Assembly: GCA_964609965.1 (NCBI GenBank)
Contig: CAZSTS010000033.1
Span: 1-15,657 of the forward strand
Source of the DNA: JAHJDR01 sp964609965
Lineage (GTDB): Bacteria > UBA10199 > JADGCS01
Length of the DNA stretch: 15,657 nt
Direction: 5' to 3'
In this document: positions 1-5,386 of the stretch, one piece after another
Layout of the letters: every line of letters begins with the position of its first letter
Position numbering within the stretch: the stretch's first letter is position 1
The notes under the pieces: generated by a model
The model's input: the letters and a program-made list of their open reading frames with translations, nothing else
Told to the model about the DNA's origin: nothing
Database searches by the model: none
Made by a program: the position numbers and the translations under genes

Positions 1-50
1 GTGGTCGTTTAACAACATGGTTCAGTTTACACAAAATATTTTACGCTCTC

Positions 51-80
51 AAAAGGCGTCTCATTTGAGACGCCTTTTTT
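51..80. terminator. Bidirectional rho-independent terminator
   Basis: A perfect 12-bp stem (51-62 with 67-78) closes a 4-nt ATTT loop. Six T residues run to position 80 on the plus strand, and the mirrored A-tract gives T residues on the minus strand. It can therefore end the minus-strand genes that stop at 88 and any plus-strand unit entering from the left. Bases 1-50 hold no gene I can assign; a TAA at 10-12 could be the end of an upstream reading frame. Confidence 0.85.
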
Positions 81-87
81 GTTCTAT

Positions 88-582
88 TTATCGTCCATAG
101 TTCCTTGTATGACCCTGCAAAGGCACACTTGGTCGTGCCAATAAAATCTTCCATTCATTATTTTGCTTTATTAGTACTTGTGTATAAATTCCCCTAGTGG
201 GGTAGCCTTTAGGCAAAGACTCACCTATGACCTCCCATGAACCATCGACAACAGCTACATCTGGTTTTATATTTCTAATAGAATTAATATTCATTTTGAA
301 TGTACTGCCCTTATAGTTTTTTGAAAATGCTTTTACAAAGAAACCTTCAATTTCTTCTTTCCCGCGAAAAACACCACCAGACAATGAGAAAAGATCACCG
401 TTTTCTAGCCAAAGATTGGCCAATAATTTTCCATCAGCATTATTATATATCTGTTCAAATTGTTTCCATAAGCTTTGAATTTTTTCTTTGTCTCGTTCAA
501 TTGGATTATCACTATAAACTTGATTAAACAAAAGAACTCCCAATACTGTTGTAATAATTAAACCTACTATTATTTTTTTCAT
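88..582 (-). CDS. Secreted SnoaL/DUF4440-like (NTF2-fold) protein
   Basis: This 164-residue protein starts with a clear signal peptide (Lys-Lys, then a hydrophobic stretch to about residue 24, ending VYS), so it is probably periplasmic. Residues 31-155 resemble the SnoaL-like/DUF4440 group of the NTF2 fold: an N-terminal helical pair, a GGVFRGKEEIEGFF segment, then beta strands with VAVVDGSWEV and EWKILLARPS. Members of this fold bind small ligands or act as small enzymes; no catalytic residue can be assigned, so the ligand is unknown. The ATG at 580-582 has a good AGGAG (complement of 588-592) 5 nt upstream. A short hairpin (590-594 with 598-602) would cover part of that site. The gene lies 28 bp after the antitoxin gene and may be cotranscribed with it. 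Confidence 0.75.
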   Translation of the reverse strand: MKKIIVGLIITTVLGVLLFNQVYSDNPIERDKEKIQSLWKQFEQIYNNADGKLLANLWLENGDLFSLSGGVFRGKEEIEGFFVKAFSKNYKGSTFKMNINSIRNIKPDVAVVDGSWEVIGESLPKGYPTRGIYTQVLIKQNNEWKILLARPSVPLQGHTRNYGR

Positions 583-610
583 TTTGTCTCCTGTAAAACA
601 GGTTCTAACC

Positions 611-1012
611 TTAAGACCGACACTCCTTGTATTCTAAAACAGATTCCCTAATTGGAAGCCTTAAATCACCTATAAAAACCGAGCGAATTTTACCTTCTCT
701 CATCATCTTATACACAGCCTGACGCGTAACTCGGAGAATTTTGCAGGCCTCCTTAACAAGCATGAGAGCAGAAACCTTTGTGGTATCGGCATCAAGACGA
801 GCCCTATGTTCTGCTAATTTTATATTAATAAGTCGCTCTGACTTTATTGTAAAAATCCCATCTTTACATAATTTGCAAAAATAGCCACTTAAAGGACCAA
901 TTTTGATTTTGGGTCCATTCTTATGTTGGAATGTTTCAAATAGTTTTTTTTTAAAATGCATTGAATTAATTGCTCCACAACTCGGACAATCAACCCACTT
1001 TTTATCTTTCAT
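611..1012 (-). CDS. mqsA: MqsA-family antitoxin, zinc domain plus excisionase-like HTH
   Basis: Predicted antitoxin of an MqsRA type II toxin-antitoxin pair, 133 residues. The N-terminal half carries a CPSC...CKLC zinc site (Cys9, Cys12, Cys46, Cys49), as in MqsA/YgiT, the part that binds and neutralises the toxin. The C-terminal half (about 83-130) reads MLVKEACKILRVTRQAVYKM followed by a basic wing. This resembles excisionase/MerR-type HTH_17 domains rather than the Xre-type HTH of E. coli MqsA. The gene follows the toxin after 3 bp, and its ribosome site AGAGGTGA overlaps the toxin stop codon, which implies translational coupling. It should bind DNA and repress its own operon, but the operator may differ from the E. 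coli AACCT/AGGTT box. The family call is firm; regulation is inferred. Confidence 0.88.
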   Translation of the reverse strand: MKDKKWVDCPSCGAINSMHFKKKLFETFQHKNGPKIKIGPLSGYFCKLCKDGIFTIKSERLINIKLAEHRARLDADTTKVSALMLVKEACKILRVTRQAVYKMMREGKIRSVFIGDLRLPIRESVLEYKECRS

Positions 1013-1015
1013 AGT

Positions 1016-1318
1016 TCACCTCTTCTTAAATGAAATAATAACAGTGTTTTCATCAAGAATATTAAGCTTGATATAGGCACCTGTGCTCTGAATTTTTGGT
1101 CTATAAACATCTTGCCATAACTTGAAATTATCATAAGAAGTCATCGATTTATAAAAATCTTTTGGAGCCAATCCCAAAATAACCTTAAGAATATCCTCAT
1201 CAACAAACTCAAAATCTTTATAAGCAGTTATGTATGCCTGTCTTGTTATCCTCCATTGATCTTGCGAAATTAATTCCTTAATCAAATCAAGCGAATAATG
1301 TGGTTTTTTCTTTTCCAT
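1016..1318 (-). CDS. mqsR: MqsR-family mRNA interferase toxin
   Basis: This 100-residue protein matches E. coli MqsR from the first residue: MEKKKPH, then ITRQAYITA, DFYKSMTSYDNF, LWQDVYRP and a terminal ISFKKR. MqsR is a ribosome-independent RNase of the RelE fold that cuts mRNA, mainly at GCU. The residues reported as important in E. coli (Lys56, Gln68, Tyr81, Lys96) correspond to Lys57, Gln69, Tyr82 and Lys98 here, so the toxin looks intact. As in E. coli the toxin gene comes first and the antitoxin second. The ATG at 1316-1318 is supported by the family match, but it has only a weak ribosome site and its first two bases lie inside a promoter -10 hexamer. The gene is 39 bp downstream of the lipoprotein gene and may also be reached by read-through. 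Confidence 0.95.
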   Translation of the reverse strand: MEKKKPHYSLDLIKELISQDQWRITRQAYITAYKDFEFVDEDILKVILGLAPKDFYKSMTSYDNFKLWQDVYRPKIQSTGAYIKLNILDENTVIISFKKR

Positions 1319-1345
1319 TATATCTTATTTAGTTTAATTTGTAAA
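1317..1345 (-). promoter_or_regulatory. Sigma-70 promoter overlapping the mqsR start codon
   Basis: On the minus strand a -35 TTTACA (complement of 1340-1345, 5 of 6 consensus) is followed by exactly 17 bp and a perfect -10 TATAAT (complement of 1317-1322). The ATG of mqsR uses the last two bases of the -10, so transcription would start near 1310, inside the toxin gene. Such a transcript lacks the toxin start codon and would provide only the antitoxin. In AT-rich DNA a chance match is possible, but spacing and both hexamers are near ideal. Confidence 0.6.
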
Positions 1346-1357
1346 CCTTTTAAATTT

Positions 1358-2440
1358 TCAATTAACAAACCCACCCAATGAACCTTCACCCTGAATCCAC
1401 ATCCCATCTGAATCTCTATAATACGCTTCATCTTCAATCCCTGATGCATTGGCATCTTTAACATCGACAAAATCAACAATCTCTCCTGCTTCGTCGAGTA
1501 ATTCGATTGAGATTGAATTATTCATCGAACCATCTGGATTGCCGAGGACAAGAAATTCACCAGATGAAATGTTATCGATATCTCCTCCCAGACTAAAATA
1601 CGTATCCCAACCCTCACTGAGCATCTGTGATTCATCAGTTCCATCTGCCATATTCAAAGACCAAGCACTGATGTTTAAACTCTCTTCAGTTCCGTTAAAA
1701 ATCTCTATGTATTCATCTGTGCTGCCTATTGTTCCTGTTCCAGGTGTGGAGTCGAAAAGGATGCCATTGCCTTCGCCCGATTCACTGTGATCTTGTTGTG
1801 GGTCTGTGACGAGTTCTGTGATCAAGACACGCGCCCAATCAAAAGGATCTGATTCAGATTCAGTCTCAATCTCAGGCTCAACAACTTCATCAAAACTAGG
1901 CACTTCTGGATAGGAACCCTCAGTAATGCTTTCATCAACGAGGACCTCCTTATCTTTGACTAGAAACGAGCTACTGAAACTCTTTTTTTCTTCTCCAATA
2001 GCTGTTTGATCCAAGGGATAATGATCTTCTGACTGAATCATGGGAAGTGCCACAGCAATGTATTCCTCTTCACTCAAATCTTCCTTTTGAAATGAGATCG
2101 TGACTATTTGCTTGCCTGGATCGACATCAAAAGAACTCGAAACAACCTCCACATCACCATCCACGACATCATCATAGAGATCATCCCAATCACTTAAATC
2201 ATATTCATCATAAACACTTTTCTTGAGAATAAATAACGATTGAATCGTCACACTCTCTTCCAAAACCGGTTTAGAAAAACCAAGTGTGATATTTGAATCA
2301 GTCCCAATCTCAGATCCAGATTCTGGTAACACACTGAGCACATAAAATGATTCATTAGTCACATCTGTTACCTGGATACCTTTTAAGCCACAGGCAGTGA
2401 GTGCGAATAAAATTATTATATATATAGATATTATTTTCAT
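1358..2440 (-). CDS. Lipoprotein with SbsA-type Ig-like and lamin-tail domains
   Basis: A 360-residue predicted lipoprotein: a hydrophobic start ending in the lipobox LTAC (lipidated Cys17). Residues 33-165 look like an SbsA/Big_5-type Ig domain (VLSVLPESGSEIG, ITLGFSKPV, then VTISF and IAVALP). A Glu/Asp-rich linker follows (about 165-202). Residues 203-330 form a lamin-tail domain (VLITELVTDP, DEYIEIFNGT, ISAWSL, GEFLVLGNPDG, IVDFVDV). Lamin-tail domains are common in bacterial surface proteins, often beside nucleases or adhesion modules; none is present here, so a structural or adhesive role is only a guess. The ATG overlaps the TGA of the ORF6N gene by 4 bp (ATGA) and has a strong AAGGAG site (complement of 2446-2451). 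Composition is highly acidic. Confidence 0.85.
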   Translation of the reverse strand: MKIISIYIIILFALTACGLKGIQVTDVTNESFYVLSVLPESGSEIGTDSNITLGFSKPVLEESVTIQSLFILKKSVYDEYDLSDWDDLYDDVVDGDVEVVSSSFDVDPGKQIVTISFQKEDLSEEEYIAVALPMIQSEDHYPLDQTAIGEEKKSFSSSFLVKDKEVLVDESITEGSYPEVPSFDEVVEPEIETESESDPFDWARVLITELVTDPQQDHSESGEGNGILFDSTPGTGTIGSTDEYIEIFNGTEESLNISAWSLNMADGTDESQMLSEGWDTYFSLGGDIDNISSGEFLVLGNPDGSMNNSISIELLDEAGEIVDFVDVKDANASGIEDEAYYRDSDGMWIQGEGSLGGFVN

Positions 2441-2961
2441 GAGAACTCCTTTTGATTGTCAGTTGAAATAAACCCAATTTGTTTTTTCTTTGTTTTCGGT
2501 GGTTCCATCAGTTCTCGAATAGCATCAAAAACAACTTTGAATTGATAATCATATCTCTTCTCTAACTTGGTTATTTTGTTATTCAATTCTTTATGCGATT
2601 CGATCATTTGACGTATTTTCACAAAGGCCCTCATAATTTCTACGTTCACAAGTACAGCCCTCTCACTATTGAGAACACTTGAAAGCATAGCAACACCTTG
2701 CTCTGTGAAAACAAATGGAAGTGCATGAGAATACTTAAGTTTTCCGAGGTGGTCACAAATTGTGACCACCTCTTTCTTCTCTTCTCTAAATAGTTGAAAC
2801 ATAAAATCTGCTGGAAAACGTTTTAAATTTCTCTTAACAGCTTGAACCAAAACTTTTGTCTTCACATGATATAAATCTGCTAAATCAGCATCGATCATTA
2901 CTCTGTGCCCCCTAATAAGTAATATTTTGCCTTCAACATTAACTAAACCTACTTTATTCAT
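2437..2961 (-). CDS. ORF6N-domain DNA-binding protein
   Basis: Residues 8-100 are a typical ORF6N domain: ILLIRGHRVMIDADLADLYHV, VKRNLKRFPADFMFQL, then LPFVFTEQGVAMLSSVLNSERA. A helical tail with KLEKRYDYQFKVVFDAIRELM and PPKTKKKQIGF follows. ORF6N belongs to the KilA-N/BRO group of phage-derived DNA-binding domains; many bacterial copies are stand-alone and their role is not established. I chose the ATG at 2961 (174 residues) because GGAG (complement of 2967-2970) lies 5 nt upstream. Earlier ATGs at 2994 and 2976 are possible; the latter abuts its Shine-Dalgarno. The 2961 start leaves 11 bp after the upstream gene. A 27-bp near-perfect palindrome lies inside the coding sequence at 2746-2772. 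Confidence 0.92.
   Translation of the reverse strand: MNKVGLVNVEGKILLIRGHRVMIDADLADLYHVKTKVLVQAVKRNLKRFPADFMFQLFREEKKEVVTICDHLGKLKYSHALPFVFTEQGVAMLSSVLNSERAVLVNVEIMRAFVKIRQMIESHKELNNKITKLEKRYDYQFKVVFDAIRELMEPPKTKKKQIGFISTDNQKEFS
2746..2772. repeat. 27-bp palindrome inside the ORF6N gene
   Basis: GAGGTGGTCACAA (2746-2758) and its exact reverse complement (2760-2772) flank a single central base. The sequence encodes the peptide EVVTICDHL in the ORF6N protein. Perfect 13-bp arms in coding DNA are unlikely by chance; a protein-binding site or a structured mRNA segment are the obvious possibilities. Confidence 0.85.
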
Positions 2962-2972
2962 ATTTTCTCCTT

Positions 2973-3611
2973 TCATCCTCCTTCCCTCCACCATTTCTTC
3001 CTAAACACCCCACCTGTCATGGCATCGAGCTTACCTGTCAGGCTCAAATATTTTCCATAAAACAGTGAAGCTTGTCTGGATGATGCTCTTTTATATTGCA
3101 GATATTTTATAAGACAGAGGGTTCGTTCCTCATAGATCTTATACAAAGCATCAGCTAGCATGGTCTCCAGTTTGATATGTTCCCTTTTTACATTTTCGAT
3201 CAGGAAATGATTACGATTAAAAATAATCTCATCAAGCTTCCACACTGCGCGAACATGTATTGTCTGCCCCAGGTAGTCATAGTAGTTGTAATCATTATCG
3301 TCGGGCCCCATGGTGACAGCACCACCCGAAATCGAAATATTGTCTGTCACACTCAAGCCTTCTCGCTCTCGAAATGAATGGTCATACCCTACAGAGAGTG
3401 TGGGAAAATAGGGAGCTGCTTTTATCTTTTTTCTTAATCTATTAATCGTATTTTTTGATAGGCCCTGCTCTTTTAAATAAACAGATAAGACTTGGGAATA
3501 GGATGGTTCTTGTTTGTTAATTTCAGTGAATTTTCGCACGTACCGCGGAATCCCTGCAAAGCAATCAAATCCCAAAAAAAATAACACTAAAAAACCTATC
3601 AATGTTTTCAT
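2973..3611 (-). CDS. Exported protein resembling half of a TolC-family protomer
   Basis: A protein of about 212 residues with a signal peptide (MKTLIGFLVLFFLGFDCFA, cleavage near 19). After a helical stretch (QVLSVYLKEQGLSKNTINRL) come features of outer-membrane efflux proteins: YFPTLSVGYDHSF, an aromatic strand pair ending HVRAVWKLDEIIF, a long amphipathic helix (NRNHFLIENVKREHIKLETML, then ALYKIYEERTLCLIKYLQ), and a closing LDAMTGGVF, which recalls the LDALTGG ending of TolC relatives. It is about half the usual TolC length and has one repeat rather than two. It may be a diverged or truncated relative, or an unrelated exported helical protein. In-frame alternative starts are ATG 3626 and TTG 3674; none has a strong ribosome site. 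I chose 3611 for its compact signal peptide and purine-rich upstream bases. It heads the operon with ORF6N and the lipoprotein. Confidence 0.6.
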   Translation of the reverse strand: MKTLIGFLVLFFLGFDCFAGIPRYVRKFTEINKQEPSYSQVLSVYLKEQGLSKNTINRLRKKIKAAPYFPTLSVGYDHSFREREGLSVTDNISISGGAVTMGPDDNDYNYYDYLGQTIHVRAVWKLDEIIFNRNHFLIENVKREHIKLETMLADALYKIYEERTLCLIKYLQYKRASSRQASLFYGKYLSLTGKLDAMTGGVFRKKWWREGG

Positions 3612-3695
3612 TGTTCTTGTTTTCATGAAAATCTGAATAGCAATGAGTATGCCAACTCTTTTTTTATTTACCAAAATCAGAAAAGCTCTATTTTT

Positions 3696-3724
3696 ATAAT
3701 AGGATGTGATTTATTGATTGTCTT
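3696..3724 (-). promoter_or_regulatory. Candidate promoter for the minus-strand operon
   Basis: On the minus strand AAGACA (complement of 3719-3724, 4 of 6) and TATTAT (complement of 3696-3701, 5 of 6) are separated by 17 bp. It points into the gene starting at 3611, giving a leader of about 75 nt. The phased AGTCCCA repeats lie just upstream of it. Confidence 0.35.
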
Positions 3725-3740
3725 TTTCTTCGAAAAAATG

Positions 3741-3789
3741 AGTCCCATTTCAGTCCCACCCAGTCCCAATCAGTCCCAAATTTGGGACT
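3741..3789. promoter_or_regulatory. Phased AGTCCCA direct repeats ending in an 18-bp palindrome
   Basis: AGTCCCA occurs at 3741, 3752, 3762 and 3772, so copies are 11, 10 and 10 bp apart, on one face of the helix. An inverted copy TGGGACT at 3783-3789 makes the last one part of a perfect 18-bp palindrome (3772-3789). The array sits in the divergent gap between the minus-strand operon and xerC. Layout and spacing look like an array of regulator half-sites; the regulator is unknown. Confidence 0.7.
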
Positions 3790-3839
3790 CTTCACAAAAA
3801 ACTTGCAATTTCCTCTAACTTCGCATAATTTCCTCAGCC

Positions 3840-4754
3840 ATGGAAAACAATAAAGAAAACAATATAAACGAATTCTTAAATTACCTCAAAAACCAAAAAA
3901 ATGCCTCTAGTAACACGATATCTAGCTATGGAAGAGATTTAAACGAGTTCTATCAATATCTTGTTCAACATCAGAACGAAGCGGTAAATAATAGCGGCTT
4001 ACTTTTAGAACGTATTAATCCTTTGATGATCCGCTCTTACCTCTCTCTCCTCTTTCAAAAAAATGGAGCCACAAGTATTGCCCGAAAGCTCTCTGCACTG
4101 CGTTCCATGTTTAAATACTATGTTAAAAAAGGCACTATTGATCAAAACCCTGCTAAGGTTATTAATTCTCCCAAACTCCCTAAAAAATTACCAAAATTCT
4201 TAAATGTAGACGAAATTAATGCCTTGCTAGAAGCAAAGCTCGTTGGGTGCAAGTATGCCCATAGAGATAAAGCCATCCTAGAATTACTCTATTCAAGTGG
4301 TTTGCGAGTAAGCGAATTAGTTAGCCTTGATATTGATCAAATCAATTTAGATGATGGTTTGATAAAAATACACGGAAAAGGAAACAAGGAACGCATTGTT
4401 CCCATTGGCCAAAAAGCAAGTGTTTCGTTGGAACAACACCTGACTAATCGAAATAAAATACGTAGTATCCGTGACACTGATGCTGTTTTTCTTAATAAGA
4501 ATGGAACAAGACTCACGGTCAGATCTGTCCAACGCCTTGTGGCTCGAATGACACAAGAAATTGGATTGTCAAAATCTGCTACACCACACATGATCCGCCA
4601 CAGCTTTGCCACCCACATGCTAGGATCTGGTGCTGATCTCAGATCAATCCAAGAATTATTAGGGCATAAAAGCCTCTCCACAACACAAAGATATACTCAC
4701 GTAGGGGTTGAAGAGTTATCAAAAGTGTATGATAAAACCCACCCTAAAAGCTGA
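3840..4754 (+). CDS. xerC: Tyrosine recombinase XerC/XerD family
   Basis: A 304-residue site-specific recombinase of normal Xer length. Residues 8-95 form the SAM-like N-terminal domain that wraps DNA (NTISSYGRDLNEFYQYL, ARKLSALRSMFKYY). Residues 115-300 are the catalytic domain with a full set: Arg156 (SGLRVSEL), Lys180 (HGKGNKER), His250 and Arg253 (HMIRHSFATHM), His276 (LGHKSLSTTQ) and nucleophile Tyr285 (RYTHV). Xer proteins resolve chromosome dimers at dif. Position directly before hslVU matches the xerC (codV)-hslV-hslU arrangement known from several bacteria, hence the symbol; the XerC/XerD distinction is from context. There is no Shine-Dalgarno before the ATG. A CATAAT element at 3824-3829 would start transcription only a few bases before the ATG, which would give a nearly leaderless mRNA. 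Confidence 0.95.
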   Translation: MENNKENNINEFLNYLKNQKNASSNTISSYGRDLNEFYQYLVQHQNEAVNNSGLLLERINPLMIRSYLSLLFQKNGATSIARKLSALRSMFKYYVKKGTIDQNPAKVINSPKLPKKLPKFLNVDEINALLEAKLVGCKYAHRDKAILELLYSSGLRVSELVSLDIDQINLDDGLIKIHGKGNKERIVPIGQKASVSLEQHLTNRNKIRSIRDTDAVFLNKNGTRLTVRSVQRLVARMTQEIGLSKSATPHMIRHSFATHMLGSGADLRSIQELLGHKSLSTTQRYTHVGVEELSKVYDKTHPKS

Positions 4755-4756
4755 TT

Positions 4757-4846
4757 CGTTAATCGTAAATGGTGGATCGTGAATAGTGGATCGTGAATCG
4801 ATAAAATAATTGAAATCAATTCACGGCACACAATCCACTACCCACA
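4757..4846. repeat. Degenerate heptad repeat with inverted copies
   Basis: Six consecutive 7-bp units fill 4757-4798, with consensus near CGTGAAT and AGTGGAT (exact CGTGAAT at 4778 and 4792). After about 20 bp, exact reverse complements ATTCACG (4819-4825) and ATCCACT (4833-4839) appear in the same 7-bp phase. A small AATTG/CAATT hairpin (4808-4812 with 4817-4821) lies between them. The block fills the xerC-hslV gap and could fold in the mRNA before hslV. Confidence 0.75.
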
Positions 4847-4853
4847 AATAAAT

Positions 4854-5384
4854 ATGTTTCATGCCACAACAATTATTGCGGTCAAGAAAGGCAAAAAAGT
4901 TACCATTGCTGGTGATGGCCAAGTGAGTTTAGGTAACACCGTTCTAAAAAGCAAAGCTAAAAAAGTTCGTAGAATGAATGAAGATCGCGTTATTGCTGGT
5001 TTTGCTGGTTCAACAGCCGATGCCTTTACTCTTTTCGAAAAATTTGAAGCCAAACTCAAAGAATATTCTGGCAACCTAAAACGAGCTGCTGTTGAGTTAG
5101 CCAAAGATTGGCGAACCGATAAAATTTTAAGACGACTCGAAGCCCTACTCATCGTAGCCGACAAAGAAAGCTTATTTACCATCTCTGGTAATGGAGACGT
5201 GATAGAACCAGATGATGGCATCACAGCTATCGGTTCAGGCGGCATGTATGCCTTAGCTGCGGCGAGAGCTCTCTCTAAACACACTAAACTAAACACAAAA
5301 CAAATTGCTGAAGAAGCTATGAACATGGCCGCAGAAATTTGTATTTATACTAATCATAATATTACAATAGAAAGCATTGAATAA
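4854..5384 (+). CDS. hslV: HslV, proteolytic subunit of the HslVU protease
   Basis: Threonine peptidase (family T1), 176 residues, forming the double-ring core of the ATP-dependent HslVU protease in the cytoplasm. The sequence follows E. coli HslV closely: TTII, IAGDGQVSLGNTVLK, KKVRRM, AGFAGSTADAFTLFE, ELAKDWRTD, LEALLIVAD, GNGDVIEP, IGSGGMYALAAARAL and ICIYTNHNITIE. Thr5 aligns with the mature N-terminal nucleophile and Lys37 with Lys33 of E. coli, so a four-residue propeptide MFHA must be removed, as in other HslV proteins with this N-terminus. The ATG has no clear ribosome site. It is followed after 2 bp by hslU, with which it acts. Confidence 0.98.
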   Translation: MFHATTIIAVKKGKKVTIAGDGQVSLGNTVLKSKAKKVRRMNEDRVIAGFAGSTADAFTLFEKFEAKLKEYSGNLKRAAVELAKDWRTDKILRRLEALLIVADKESLFTISGNGDVIEPDDGITAIGSGGMYALAAARALSKHTKLNTKQIAEEAMNMAAEICIYTNHNITIESIE

Positions 5385-5386
5385 CT

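Noticed and set aside
1..50. tRNA or other RNA gene at the left edge
   Set aside because: A GGTTCAG-type string is present but no acceptor or anticodon stem can be formed; the segment is too short to call.
1344..1348. E. coli-type MqsA operator in the mqsR promoter
   Set aside because: Only one AACCT half-site is present; no AGGTT follows at the required spacing, and the antitoxin has a different type of DNA-binding domain.
2437..2994. Phage remnant around the ORF6N gene
   Set aside because: No other phage gene, integrase or attachment site is seen; the xerC nearby is the chromosomal type linked to hslVU.
3741..3789. CRISPR-like array
   Set aside because: Repeats are 7 bp with 3-4 bp spacing, far too short for repeat-spacer units, and no cas gene is present.
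3821..3831. CGCATAATT before xerC as half of a dif site
   Set aside because: It matches only the inner end of the XerC arm; no XerD arm follows at the right spacing.
4337..4681. Open frame of 114 codons on the minus strand opposite xerC
   Set aside because: It lies entirely within the conserved catalytic domain of xerC, has no recognisable domain and no ribosome site; it is a shadow frame. The same applies to long antisense frames under hslV, hslU and argG.
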